From Promicromonospora iranensis (GTDB taxonomy: Bacteria > Actinomycetota > Actinomycetes > Actinomycetales > Cellulomonadaceae): a DNA stretch of 64,000 nt. The notes beneath the pieces are model-generated. The model made no database searches and was not told where the DNA came from. It saw only the letters and a list, made by a program, of their open reading frames with translations. Shown here one piece after another: positions 32,173 through 40,557 of this stretch. The stretch lies in assembly GCF_028994805.1 (NCBI RefSeq), contig NZ_JAJQQP010000007.1:1-64000 (forward strand), in the 5' to 3' direction. The position numbers and the translations under genes were made by a program. The first letter of the stretch is position 1, and every line of letters begins with the position of its first letter.

Positions 32173-33221
32173 GGCCGGGCCCGTGGCCTCAGGCGCAGGT
32201 CCGGCAGGGCGGGCGCACGCAGGGGCCCGCTCGGATAGCCCTGCACCTGGCCGAAACGACGCTCGGCGGCGCCGTCGGTGTATCCCGTGGCACCGGCCGA
32301 CCCTGAGCCGTCCCCCGGCCCGAGCTCGGCGACGAGGGCCATCCAGTCCTCACGAGCCCTGACGATGTCCTCGTGCGTGCGGCCCATGAAGTTCCACCAC
32401 ATGATGACGTCCTCGGCGAACGGCAGGCCGCCGATCAGGACCGCTCGCGCCGGCGCGCCCCCGGCGGCGCGCACGACGACGGTGGACCGCCCGGGCGCGA
32501 CGTAGCCGAGGCTGTACCGCGGCACCGCGGACCCCTCGAACGTCATGTCGCCGGAGTCCACGAGCAGAGCGTGCTCGTGCGCCGGGTCCACGTCGAGCCG
32601 AACCTCCGCACCCGGCTCCAGGTCGATCTGCGCCCCCACGAGCGGCGTGTACGTCGTCGCGGGCGAGTCCAGCTCCTCGCCCGCCACCGCCAGGCGTCCG
32701 ATGAACACCTGCACGACGGCGCCGTCGTGCCGTACGACCGGGAGGTCGCCATGGTGCTCGAAGTGCGGGTCGATCCCCAGGGCCGCCCCGGGCAGCGCCG
32801 TCCAGAGCTGCACACCGTGCAGCAGGGGCGGGCGCCCTTCCGCCGGCGACTCCTCCGAGTGCGAGATGCCCACCCCCGCCGTCATGAGGTTGAGCTCGCC
32901 CGGCCGGACCCTCTGCAGCGAGCCGACGGAGTCGCGGTGCAGGATCTCGCCCTCGAAGAGCCAGCTCACCGTCTGGAGCCCGGTGTGCGGGTGCGGCGGA
33001 ACCTGCATGCCGGCGCTGGACGAGACGTCGTCGGGGCCGTAGTGGTCGCTGAAGCACCATGCCCCCACGAGGGACCGGGCGCGCTGCGGGATGGTGCGCC
33101 GCACGTTCATCGCCCGCGGCCCGCCGAGCGGCACCTCGCGCGGCGCGAGGAGCTCGATGCCGTCGCCCTGCTCACCGGCGGTGCAGATCTGCTCGGCCGG
33201 CCGGGTCTCGAGGTTGCTCAT
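32160..33221 (-). CDS. Pirin family protein
   Basis: A 353-residue bicupin. The N-terminal cupin carries the metal-binding histidines in VPPHPHTGLQTVSWLFEGE (about 75-93) and in ISHSEES (about 118), with a nearby HGVQLW. The C-terminal cupin follows, ending with GLPFAEDVIMWWNFMGRTHED (in part). Some pirins act as quercetin 2,3-dioxygenases and others as redox regulators; the role here is not shown. The last 55 residues are low-complexity. The GTG/ATG context is clear, with the start at 33221. Confidence 0.88.
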   Translation of the reverse strand: MSNLETRPAEQICTAGEQGDGIELLAPREVPLGGPRAMNVRRTIPQRARSLVGAWCFSDHYGPDDVSSSAGMQVPPHPHTGLQTVSWLFEGEILHRDSVGSLQRVRPGELNLMTAGVGISHSEESPAEGRPPLLHGVQLWTALPGAALGIDPHFEHHGDLPVVRHDGAVVQVFIGRLAVAGEELDSPATTYTPLVGAQIDLEPGAEVRLDVDPAHEHALLVDSGDMTFEGSAVPRYSLGYVAPGRSTVVVRAAGGAPARAVLIGGLPFAEDVIMWWNFMGRTHEDIVRAREDWMALVAELGPGDGSGSAGATGYTDGAAERRFGQVQGYPSGPLRAPALPDLRLRPRARPGQA

Positions 33222-33272
33222 GCGCAGAGCCTAGATCCAGCCGTGGAGCCGGCCCAGCGCCCCCGGGGCGAG

Positions 33273-33306
33273 GCCAGGGCCCCCGGGGCAGGCCGGGGGC
33301 CCTGGC
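33273..33306. terminator. Strong GC hairpin upstream of pirin
   Basis: A perfect 14-bp stem (33273-33286 and 33293-33306) with a 6-nt loop, 52 nt before the pirin start. With no T-run it may be a terminator, a barrier or a leader structure. Confidence 0.5.
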
Positions 33307-33741
33307 GTAACCGCGCACCCGTGGTCCGCCTTCGGTGAGGACCAGAGCGCCGTGTCGACGTCACGGCCCCGAAGCACCCGTCAGACCCGGACCCTCAGGC
33401 CTGTTCTCCACGGACGTTCGGACGCGGGCGGTCTTCCGGCCCCGTACAAGAACCTGTGGCGTCATCCACAGCCCGTACCGCGGTACGGGACGTCCTGTCG
33501 TTCTCCGGTCAACCATGTGTCCGATGTCCGGGCCGGTCGGTACTGCTGCAGCGCACCGCATCTGCACCCGAATCGTCGAACCATTGCCACGTTTCTATCC
33601 GCGTGTCGCAGGGGCGGCAACCGCTCCACCGTTGTAATTTCCACCCGATCTTCGCCCACAGTTCTGTCCACAGGAAGAGCCCTGGAATTCCCGCACCGCC
33701 CACAGGGCTGTGTACAACATCTGTGGATAACTAAAAGGTGG
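33307..33741. other. Gene-free stretch with a DnaA-box cluster
   Basis: About 435 nt with no gene and locally lower GC. DnaA-box-like 9-mers lie at 33462-33470 (TCATCCACA), 33664-33672 (CTGTCCACA), 33709-33717 (minus, TTGTACACA) and 33722-33730 (minus, TTATCCACA, a perfect match), with weaker copies between. No dnaA or dnaN gene is near, so this is not oriC by context. It may titrate or reactivate DnaA. Confidence 0.5.
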
Positions 33742-34752
33742 TCACACCCAGGCTCGTGATCCGGGGGCGCCGCCCGCTGTCGGGTCGTTACGCCCCTCAA
33801 GCTCCTCCGGCGCGGCGATGAAGCCGCCCTCGTCCACGAGGATTCCCCCGATGCGGCTCTGGACCGCCACGGCGAGGCGGGCGAGCGAGGCGCGCATGCG
33901 GGCGCGGGCGATGACGTGCAGCCCGGACGCCTGCTCGAGCTCGAGCTCGTACGGGTCGGCAGGGACCCAGCTCATGCGATAGGCGAACGGCCCGTAGCTA
34001 CGCCAGTCCAGCGAGCCGAGTGCGCGCGGCACCCGGTCGACACGTTCCATGTCGACGACCAACGAACCGTCGTACGCGGTGCTGCCGGCGAGGGTGTAGC
34101 GCGGCGACCCGTCCGCCGTCGCCTGCTCGGCGGAGACGTCTGCGGTGGCGATGAGCGACCGCAGCATCGGCAGCACATCACCCGGCAGGAGGGCGTGTGC
34201 CGCGTAGAGCGCCAGGTTGACCGACGCTGCAGGGTCCGGGACCAGTGGCTGCCTGCCGTCCGCGAGCACGCCACCGCCCGACTTGCGGGCTGCCGCGACC
34301 ATCCACTGCACGATGCGCAGCTCCGCGCCCTGGGGCAGCGAGTGCGGGAAGGCGCGGGCGATGCCGTCCCGGTCGTCGTACGACGTCGGCGCGGCACCGC
34401 GGACGTCCCGCAGGCCGTCCGCACGGGACACCGAGTACGCCTCCGCCTTCGCCGCGGAGATCCGGAGCTCCGCGAGCTGCGCCTCGCCGACCTCGAACGG
34501 ACCGGTCACCACGTGGTCCTCGCCCAGCCGCATGACACCGGGGACGAGCGCGTCAGGTTGCGCCATGCCCCGGAACCGGGCACCGGCCATCCGTCGAGAG
34601 CTCGACGCGCGGGTCGGTTCTCGGAGCCACTCGACGTCCGAGAACCACGCGGCAGCAAGCTCGCTGACCGCGACGGGGCCGTTCGTACTGGGCAGGATCA
34701 GAATGTGACCCGAGGCGTGTTCCGCTGGAATCACACCCGCCAGAAATGTCAT
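33742..34752 (-). CDS. Conserved protein of unknown function (paralogue of 27857-28975)
   Basis: A 336-residue soluble protein. Its central DRDGIARAFPHSLPQGAELR and IVQWMVAAARKSGG (about 155-190) and its C-terminal DEGGFIAAPEELE align with the same places in the 27857-28975 protein. No motif reveals a function. The start at 34752 (MTFLAGVIPAEHASG) was chosen over an ATG at 34815 because the extra 21 residues lack family-like sequence. It lies between the DnaA-box stretch and tetR, from which it is divergent. Confidence 0.65.
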   Translation of the reverse strand: MTFLAGVIPAEHASGHILILPSTNGPVAVSELAAAWFSDVEWLREPTRASSSRRMAGARFRGMAQPDALVPGVMRLGEDHVVTGPFEVGEAQLAELRISAAKAEAYSVSRADGLRDVRGAAPTSYDDRDGIARAFPHSLPQGAELRIVQWMVAAARKSGGGVLADGRQPLVPDPAASVNLALYAAHALLPGDVLPMLRSLIATADVSAEQATADGSPRYTLAGSTAYDGSLVVDMERVDRVPRALGSLDWRSYGPFAYRMSWVPADPYELELEQASGLHVIARARMRASLARLAVAVQSRIGGILVDEGGFIAAPEELEGRNDPTAGGAPGSRAWV

Positions 34753-35077
34753 GCGCAGCACTTTACTGCCGGTCACTTTCCACCATGATGCAGGCATGTT
34801 ACAAAGAGGAAACACGCTCGTGACAAGAGGCGTAGGTCATTAAGCCACCTGACGATCATTATTTCGCCGGGACGCGACCTGTATGTTTTTGGATATTCAT
34901 TGGCGACTGAGTCTCAGTGCAACAGGGTGAATGTCGCGTCATTCGACGCTGCAAAGACCGTGTAGGCCGACTTAACGCCACCTTCGCCGTGCAGCCGGAC
35001 TCCGCCGTCGCGCCGCTCGCGGTGGGACCACGATCCGGCGTTCCAGTTACCTGACGACTCGTGCATATGATGTCAGC
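34753..35077. other. Divergent promoter region, AT-rich
   Basis: About 325 nt between the unknown-family gene and tetR with clearly lower GC than the surroundings (for example around 34850-34910). No gene was found. TATGAT lies 6 nt before the tetR ATG and can act as its -10 box. TetR operators are expected here, but no clean palindrome was found. Confidence 0.5.
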
Positions 35078-35689
35078 ATGCCCAAGATCATCGGCAAGAG
35101 CCTGCACGAGCACCGGCAGATGACCAGGCACAAGCTGTTCACCGCTCTGTCCACCCTCATGGCGGAGCGTGGGTTCGACACCATCACGCTGGCTGACATC
35201 GCCGCGGCGGCGCACGTCGGCCGGACTGCCGTCTACAACCACTTCCACGACAAGGAAGCGCTGCTCCTCGGGTTCATCACGCATGAGACCGAGCAGTACG
35301 CCCACACGCTGGAGCGCGCGCTCGACGGCGTGGACGACCCTGTGGAACAGCTGCGTACCTACATCCGCCAGCAGGCACAGCTCACCCGCGTCTTCCATCT
35401 CGCTCCCGGCCCGGACCTGCGTACGGTCCTGTCCCGCGCCACGCAGCAGCGCCTGCGCGAGCACGCCGACATCGTGGAGGCGATCCTCCGCCGGATCCTC
35501 ACCGCGGGCATCGATGCGGGCACCTTCCCGCCGCAGGACATCGATCCGACGGTGCACCTCGTCAACGCCTGCCTGTCCGGCCGTCTCATCCCCGACGAGC
35601 CCGCGGCTCGCGAACGCACCATCCGCGCCGCGGAGTCGTTCGTGCTGCGTGCGGTCGGCGCGCGCGTACCGGAGCCCGTCCCCGCCTGA
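35078..35689 (+). CDS. TetR-family regulator
   Basis: A 203-residue repressor. The TetR helix-turn-helix (about 17-63) has LMAERGFDTITLADIAAAAHVGRTAVYNHFHDKEALL (in part). The ligand domain (about 75-195) is helical, with a FHLAPGPDLRTVLSRATQQ stretch. The start ATG has TATGAT 6 nt upstream and may be leaderless. It is divergent from the unknown-family gene at 33742-34752, its most likely target; the ligand is unknown. Confidence 0.85.
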   Translation: MPKIIGKSLHEHRQMTRHKLFTALSTLMAERGFDTITLADIAAAAHVGRTAVYNHFHDKEALLLGFITHETEQYAHTLERALDGVDDPVEQLRTYIRQQAQLTRVFHLAPGPDLRTVLSRATQQRLREHADIVEAILRRILTAGIDAGTFPPQDIDPTVHLVNACLSGRLIPDEPAARERTIRAAESFVLRAVGARVPEPVPA

Positions 35690-35693
35690 CCCT

Positions 35694-35777
35694 CCTGGTC
35701 GTGGGCGCGGATCGTGGGCGCGATCATTGCGCTCTGGCGGGCGCGTCGTCGCAACGGTCGCGCCCACAACCAGGAAG
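35694..35777 (+). repeat. Dispersed palindromic element, copy A
   Basis: CCTGGTCGTGGGCGCG at the left and CGCGCCCACAACCAGG at the right form a long imperfect hairpin between convergent tetR and corA, so it also works as a terminator. Inside it, GTGGGCGCGATCATTGCGC (35714-35732) and the end CGCCCACAACC recur in reverse orientation at 47582-47641. Confidence 0.6.
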
Positions 35778-35783
35778 GGTGCT

Positions 35784-36920
35784 CTAGATCCAGCGCTTCC
35801 AGCGGAAGACGCCGAAGAGGCCGACGCTCACGGCCAGCATCGCGACGAGCGCCGCCGGGTAGCCATACGCCCAGTCGAGCTCCGGCATGACGTCGAAGTT
35901 CATGCCGTAGACGGTGCCGACGAGCGTCGGGGCGAACAGGATGGCCGCCCAGCCCGAGATCTTCTTGACCTCCTCGCCCTGCCGGATGCTGACCTCCGAC
36001 AGGTGCTTCATCTCCTCGTTCTGCCGCTGCGCGACGAGAGTGGCGGCCACGGTGAGGATGTCGCGCAGCGCGGCCCGGAAGACCTCGATACGGTCGGCCG
36101 CCTCGGTGAGGTGGTCCGCGATGTCGCGCAGGTAGGCCTGCAGCTCCGGGTCCACGCCGTACTTGTCGGCCCCCTTGGCGAGCGAGGCACAGAGGCTCTG
36201 CTCGGGCCGCACCGCGCGCTGGAAGTCGATGACCTCGCGGGACAGCTCGTAGATGCGCCGCGACACGTCAGGGGCGCCGCCCCAGACGTCGGACTCGATC
36301 TCGTCGATGTCGTGGTCGAGCCCCGCGACGACCGGCGCGTACCCGTCCACGACGCTGTCGAGGATCGCGTACAGGACGGCCTCCGGCCCGCGGGAGAGCA
36401 TCTCGCGGTCGGACTCCAGCTGGCGCCGCACGGCCGCCAGGTCGGGCGAGGCACCGTGCCGCACGGTCACGACGAAGTCGGGGCCCACGAAGACGTGCAG
36501 CTCGCCGAACTCGACCTCCTCGACGTCGTCGAGGTAGCGAGCCGCACGGAGCACCACGAAGAGGGTGTCGCCGTAGCGCTCGATCTTGGGCCGCTGGTGC
36601 GCCTGGATGGCGTCCTCGATCGCGAGGGGGTGCAGGTCGAACTCCCGCGCGAGCGACGTCAGCTCGGACTCGTCCGGCCGCTCCAGCCCGATCCAGGCCA
36701 TGCCGCCGGGCCGGGAGCGGAGCGCACTGAACGTCTCGGCGAGGTTGTCGTAGCCGGCGGTGCGGATGCCGTCGTCGTAGATCGCGGCGGCGACCACCGA
36801 CGAGCGGGGCGCGGGCGCGGCAGGACGCGGTGCGACGTCGGGCACGACGTCGACGGCACGACGCTGGCGCAGGGCGCCGAGCAGCGGGCGGGACGGGCGG
36901 GAGGGCAGGAACGTAGCCAT
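35784..36920 (-). CDS. corA: CorA-family magnesium/cobalt transporter
   Basis: A 378-residue channel. The soluble N-terminal domain (about 40-290) has the long stalk helices. TM1 (about 318-337) ends in the signature GMN motif within YGMNFDVMPEL, and TM2 (about 349-370) has the basic tail RWKRWI. The first 40 residues are Arg/Pro-rich. AGGAG lies 5 nt before the ATG. A 5' leader of about 250 nt carries a 13-codon reading frame with Glu-Pro-Pro, which suggests translation-based Mg control. Mg, Co or Zn specificity cannot be read from sequence. Confidence 0.9.
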   Translation of the reverse strand: MATFLPSRPSRPLLGALRQRRAVDVVPDVAPRPAAPAPRSSVVAAAIYDDGIRTAGYDNLAETFSALRSRPGGMAWIGLERPDESELTSLAREFDLHPLAIEDAIQAHQRPKIERYGDTLFVVLRAARYLDDVEEVEFGELHVFVGPDFVVTVRHGASPDLAAVRRQLESDREMLSRGPEAVLYAILDSVVDGYAPVVAGLDHDIDEIESDVWGGAPDVSRRIYELSREVIDFQRAVRPEQSLCASLAKGADKYGVDPELQAYLRDIADHLTEAADRIEVFRAALRDILTVAATLVAQRQNEEMKHLSEVSIRQGEEVKKISGWAAILFAPTLVGTVYGMNFDVMPELDWAYGYPAALVAMLAVSVGLFGVFRWKRWI

Positions 36921-37190
36921 GAGGACTCCTGGGGTCGAGCGCAGGAAAAGGACTGCGAACGGACACCGCAGCAGAGACGGCCGAACGACCGGTGGACCTC
37001 ACGCCCGAGAAGGGCGGAGCGCACCGGTGCGCGAGAACCCGCGAACACGCGGGAGGGGAACCGTCAGCTCAGCTGCGGTTCGGACTACTCGGAGGCTCGC
37101 TGCGGGTCATGCGCGCCACCTCCTTGGTCCCTGCGGCGGATCGCCGCGCCGTACGTTCTCGACAGTGGCCCAGTCTAGCCACGCCGAGGC
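36921..37190 (-). promoter_or_regulatory. corA leader region
   Basis: A candidate promoter TTCGAT-18 nt-TAGACT (TAGACT at 37172-37177) lies on the minus strand, giving a leader of about 250 nt. It contains the leader peptide (37069-37110). Several hairpins follow before corA, including CCCGCG/CGCGGG, CGCACCGGTGCG and GAACCG/CGGTTC, the last overlapping the end of the leader frame. Alternative pairing could couple ribosome movement to corA expression. I do not recognise an M-box or ykkC fold. Confidence 0.5.
37069..37110 (-). CDS. corA leader peptide (MTRSEPPSSPNRS)
   Basis: A 13-codon frame, too short for routine gene calling, with an ideal ribosome-binding site AAGGAGGT 7 nt before the ATG. 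It encodes Met-Thr-Arg-Ser-Glu-Pro-Pro-Ser-Ser-Pro-Asn-Arg-Ser. Runs of acidic residue plus prolines destabilise ribosomes at low Mg; this is how the enterobacterial MgtL leader peptide controls mgtA. The place upstream of a Mg transporter and the EPP motif suggest the same principle. The function is inferred. Confidence 0.55.
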   Translation of the reverse strand: MTRSEPPSSPNRS

Positions 37191-37230
37191 GCGGAATCGA
37201 ACCCTTTCGAGAGCAGGATCACACAACTCG

Positions 37231-38109
37231 TCACCAGGCGTCGTGGGGGCGGTGGTTCACTCCCGGCGGGGTGTGGAACTCCTGCGGCGTCGGCGACAGG
37301 TAGGCGCGCGCGAACTCCAGCGACGCGGCCAGGTCCTCGTGCCGCTCGGCGGCCGTGCGGGCCGCGCGGGTGGAGATCTCCACGCAGACGTCGCCGCTCC
37401 AGCGCCGCGCGACCAGCTCCTGGAGCACCTTCTCGGCCTGCATGCTGCCGCGGCCGGGAACCAGGTGCTCGTCCCGGGGGCCGTGGTTGCCGTCCGCGAG
37501 GTGCACGTGCCGCAGGCGGTCGCCGAACGTGTCCAGGAGCATCAGCGCGTCCTGCTGCGCCACGCTGGCGTGCGACAGGTCGAGGGTGACGGCGTCGTAG
37601 TCGTGCTCCGCCGGGTCCCAGCCGGGCAGGTACGCCTGGAACTCCCGCTTGCCACCGCGCCAGGGATACATGTTCTCGACGGCGATCGTGATGCCGGTCG
37701 TCTCGCTCAGCGCGCGCACCTGCTCCTGGAACTGCCGTGCGTACTTGTACTGCCAGCGGAACGGCGGGTGCACCACGACGGTGCCCGCCCCGAGCTCGAG
37801 CGCCATCTCCGCGGTGCGTTCGAGCTTCGCCACCGGGGACCGGCCCCAGACCCGCTGGCTCACCAGCAGCGTCGGTGCGTGCACCGAGCGCACGGGCATG
37901 CCCGTGTCGGCGGAGAGCTTGGCGAGGGAACGAGGGTTCTGTGTGACCTCCTCGGACCAGATCATGACCTCGACCCCGTCGTAGCCGAGCTCTGCGGCCG
38001 CCTCGAAGGCCAACGGCACACGGCGTGGGAAGACCGACGCCGTCGACAGCGTGACCTGCACCTCGGGTGCGGCCGGCTCGTGCGGTTCGGTCCGGATCGG
38101 TTCGGGCAT
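37231..38109 (-). CDS. Sugar phosphate isomerase/epimerase-like (TIM barrel)
   Basis: A 292-residue protein of the xylose isomerase-like AP-endonuclease 2 superfamily. The barrel pattern includes LSTASVFP, GYDGVEVMIWSEE, VRSVHAPTLL, TVVVHPPFRWQ, ITIAVENMYPW (metal Glu), VTLDLSHAS (metal Asp) and RHVHLADGN. The substrate is not known. The ATG at 38109 has AAGG 8 nt upstream. It lies downstream of ptsI on the same strand. Confidence 0.75.
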   Translation of the reverse strand: MPEPIRTEPHEPAAPEVQVTLSTASVFPRRVPLAFEAAAELGYDGVEVMIWSEEVTQNPRSLAKLSADTGMPVRSVHAPTLLVSQRVWGRSPVAKLERTAEMALELGAGTVVVHPPFRWQYKYARQFQEQVRALSETTGITIAVENMYPWRGGKREFQAYLPGWDPAEHDYDAVTLDLSHASVAQQDALMLLDTFGDRLRHVHLADGNHGPRDEHLVPGRGSMQAEKVLQELVARRWSGDVCVEISTRAARTAAERHEDLAASLEFARAYLSPTPQEFHTPPGVNHRPHDAW

Positions 38110-38167
38110 GCGGGCCACCTTAAAGCGCCTACGTGACTGTGATGTGACCAGTGGGTTCAGATGAGGT

Positions 38168-39817
38168 TCAAGCGAGCAGACGTTCTTGCACGACGGTGCG
38201 CGCCGCCTGCGCCGTCGAGCACCCGAGCACTGTCCGTGCCAGCTCCACGCACTCGTCGCGGGACACGCCTGCCAGGGTGCTCGCGACGTCGGCCAGCGCG
38301 CGGGGTGTCATGGACAGTGACGTTACGCCCAACCCCACCAGGACGGGGGCGAGCAACGGATCCGCCGCTGCCTCACCGCACACGCCCACGGGAGCACCAT
38401 GCATCGCACCGCCCTCACACGCCACCCGGACGAGCTCCAGGACGGCGGGCTGCCAGGGGGTCGACAGAGCGGCGACGCCGGCCAGGTCGCGGTCCGCGGC
38501 CATCGTGTACTGCGTGAGGTCGTTGGTGCCGAGGCTGGCGAAGGACACCTCCGCCAGCACGTGGCGCGCCTGGAGCGCGGCGGCGGGCGTCTCGATCATC
38601 ACACCCGACTGCTCCAGGCCGTGCGCCGAGCAGGCGGCCGCGAAGTCGCGCGCCTCGTCCACCGTGGCGACCATCGGCGCCATCACCCAGACCTCTGCCG
38701 ACTCGGCCGCAGCCGCCTGGGCGATCGCGTCCAGCTGGCGGTCCAGCACGTCGGGGTGTGCGACGGCGGTGCGCAGACCGCGCACCCCGAGCGCCGGGTT
38801 GTCCTCGTGGTCCGGGGTGAGGAAGCGGAGCGGCTTGTCCGCCCCGGCGTCGAGCGTGCGGACGACCACCCGACGGCCCGGGAAATGGGACAGGACCGCC
38901 CGGTATGCGGTCACCTGCTCCTCGATGCTGGGCTCCTCGCCCCGCCCGAGGAAGCAGAACTCCGTGCGGAACAGGCCGACGCCCCGTGCGCCGGCGGCCG
39001 CGGCGGCCGCGGCGGCCGCGGGGTCCGCGACGTTCGCCACCAGCTCCACCTCGGACCCGTCGCGGGTGACACCCCGGCCGTCGAAGGTGGCGTCGGTGAT
39101 CCGGCGCCGGGCGCCCTCCACGTCCGCCGGGGACGGGGTCCGCAGGACGGTGCCGACGGTGCCGTCGACCACCACCTCCTCGCCGTCGGTGAGGCTGCCC
39201 GCTCCGGGCAGCGCCACGACCGCCGGGATACCGAGGGCGCGCGCGAGGATCGCCATGTGCGAGGTCGGCCCGCCGCGCGCCGTGACGACCGCGGTCACCA
39301 CTGCCGGGTCGAGCATCGCGGTGTCCGCGGGTGCGAGGTCGCTCGCGACCAGCACGAACGGATGGCCGGGATCGGGGACGCCGGGCGGGGCCGCGCCCGT
39401 GAGGGCCGCGACGATACGGTCCCGGACGTCCCGCACGTCGCGGGCACGCTCCGACATGGGCGGGCCGAGCGCCTCGAGCTGCGTCGCCACCGAGCCCGCC
39501 GCGTCCCACACCGCGCGCTCGGGGGTGAGGCGGTCCTCCCGGACGCGACGTGCGGCGCCCGCGGCGAGGGTCGGGTCGGCGGCCATGACGGCGGTGACCG
39601 CGAGCACGTCCGCGGCGGTGCCCGAGGCTCGGCTCGCCCGCTCCGCCAGGTCGGCCTCCACCTGGGCGGCGGCCTCCTCGACCGCGCGAACGGCTGCGTC
39701 GGCCGAGCCCGACAGGCGGGTCGTCCTCGGCTCGGGTACGCGGGCCGGCATCCGGACCACCGGTCCCGCTGCGCGCCCCGGGCTCGCCGGAACCCCCGTG
39801 AGCCTCTCGCTCGTCAT
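38168..39817 (-). CDS. ptsI: PTS phosphoenolpyruvate-protein phosphotransferase (enzyme I)
   Basis: A 549-residue cytoplasmic enzyme that takes phosphate from PEP and passes it to HPr. The phospho-histidine is H187 in GGPTSHMAILAR. The PEP-binding barrel has GVGLFRTEFCFLGR (about 295), DAGADKPLRFL (about 345), LGTNDLTQYTMAADRD (about 440) and the catalytic cysteine in GVCGEAAADP (about 497). GAGGGAG lies 7 nt before the ATG. It is divergent from crr. HPr is not encoded nearby. Confidence 0.92.
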   Translation of the reverse strand: MTSERLTGVPASPGRAAGPVVRMPARVPEPRTTRLSGSADAAVRAVEEAAAQVEADLAERASRASGTAADVLAVTAVMAADPTLAAGAARRVREDRLTPERAVWDAAGSVATQLEALGPPMSERARDVRDVRDRIVAALTGAAPPGVPDPGHPFVLVASDLAPADTAMLDPAVVTAVVTARGGPTSHMAILARALGIPAVVALPGAGSLTDGEEVVVDGTVGTVLRTPSPADVEGARRRITDATFDGRGVTRDGSEVELVANVADPAAAAAAAAAGARGVGLFRTEFCFLGRGEEPSIEEQVTAYRAVLSHFPGRRVVVRTLDAGADKPLRFLTPDHEDNPALGVRGLRTAVAHPDVLDRQLDAIAQAAAAESAEVWVMAPMVATVDEARDFAAACSAHGLEQSGVMIETPAAALQARHVLAEVSFASLGTNDLTQYTMAADRDLAGVAALSTPWQPAVLELVRVACEGGAMHGAPVGVCGEAAADPLLAPVLVGLGVTSLSMTPRALADVASTLAGVSRDECVELARTVLGCSTAQAARTVVQERLLA

Positions 39818-40005
39818 CCGCACGCTCCCTCAGGCTCGTCGTCGAGTGCGCTGGGAACGTTACACGCGAGCGCTCCGACGAGCGAGGCTCTGCCCCCCGG
39901 TCGGACGGCCGGCTGCCTGGGAGGACAGCGCGGCGCGCGAGGGCGCGGGCGCGCCCAGGCAAAGGAGTGCCCTCGGAGGAGTCCGTGGTCTGACAAGATG
40001 ACCCC

Positions 40006-40521
40006 ATGGCCGAGGCCCTGATCGTCGGATCCCCCGTCGCCGGACGGGTGGTCGCGATGCGCGACGTGCCCGATCCGGTCTTCGCAGAGAGCATCGTCGG
40101 TCCTGGGCTCGCGATCGATCCGGACACCGGGCTCGGCGGGCGTGTGGTCGCGCCGTGCGCCGGGGTGGTGGTCAAGCTGCACCCGCACGCCTTCGTGCTG
40201 CTGGCCCCGCCCGCCGAGCCGACGGCGCCTCCTGAGCCATCAGCGCAGTCCGGGCCGGCGGCCGGCCGGGGTGTCCTGGTGCACCTCGGCATCGACACCG
40301 TCCAGCTCAAGGGCGCGGGATTCCGCCTGTTGGTCGCGGAGGGCAACACCGTGGTGGCCGGCCAGGAGCTCGTCGTCTGGTCCCCGACCGAGGTGTCCGA
40401 CGGCGGACGCTCGCCCCTCGTACCGGTCGTCGCCCTGGACCTCGGACCCCGCGGGCTCGAGGAGCTGGTCCGCCCGGGCGCGCGGGTACAGGCCGGTGAC
40501 CCGCTGTTCCGCCTGCCCTGA
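40006..40521 (+). CDS. crr: PTS glucose-type EIIA component
   Basis: A 171-residue EIIA(Glc)-type protein that receives phosphate from HPr. The two active-site histidines are H61 (LHPHAFVLL) and H93 (VHLGIDTVQLKG). In the usual family they are about 15 residues apart; here a Pro/Ala-rich insert of about 17 residues (roughly 68-86) separates them. The end GARVQAGDPLFRLP is typical. It is divergent from ptsI. CAAGAT lies 8 nt before the ATG, so the transcript may be leaderless. Confidence 0.88.
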   Translation: MAEALIVGSPVAGRVVAMRDVPDPVFAESIVGPGLAIDPDTGLGGRVVAPCAGVVVKLHPHAFVLLAPPAEPTAPPEPSAQSGPAAGRGVLVHLGIDTVQLKGAGFRLLVAEGNTVVAGQELVVWSPTEVSDGGRSPLVPVVALDLGPRGLEELVRPGARVQAGDPLFRLP

Positions 40522-40557
40522 CCGGGGTCCCGCTCCAGACGTCCTAGGGTCGGGGGC

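Noticed and set aside
33307-33741. Chromosomal origin oriC
   Set aside because: DnaA boxes are present, but dnaA, dnaN, rpmH and gyrB are not nearby and there are fewer boxes than in actinobacterial oriC regions.
36921-37230. M-box or ykkC riboswitch before corA
   Set aside because: I could not find the conserved core of either. The leader peptide explains the region better.
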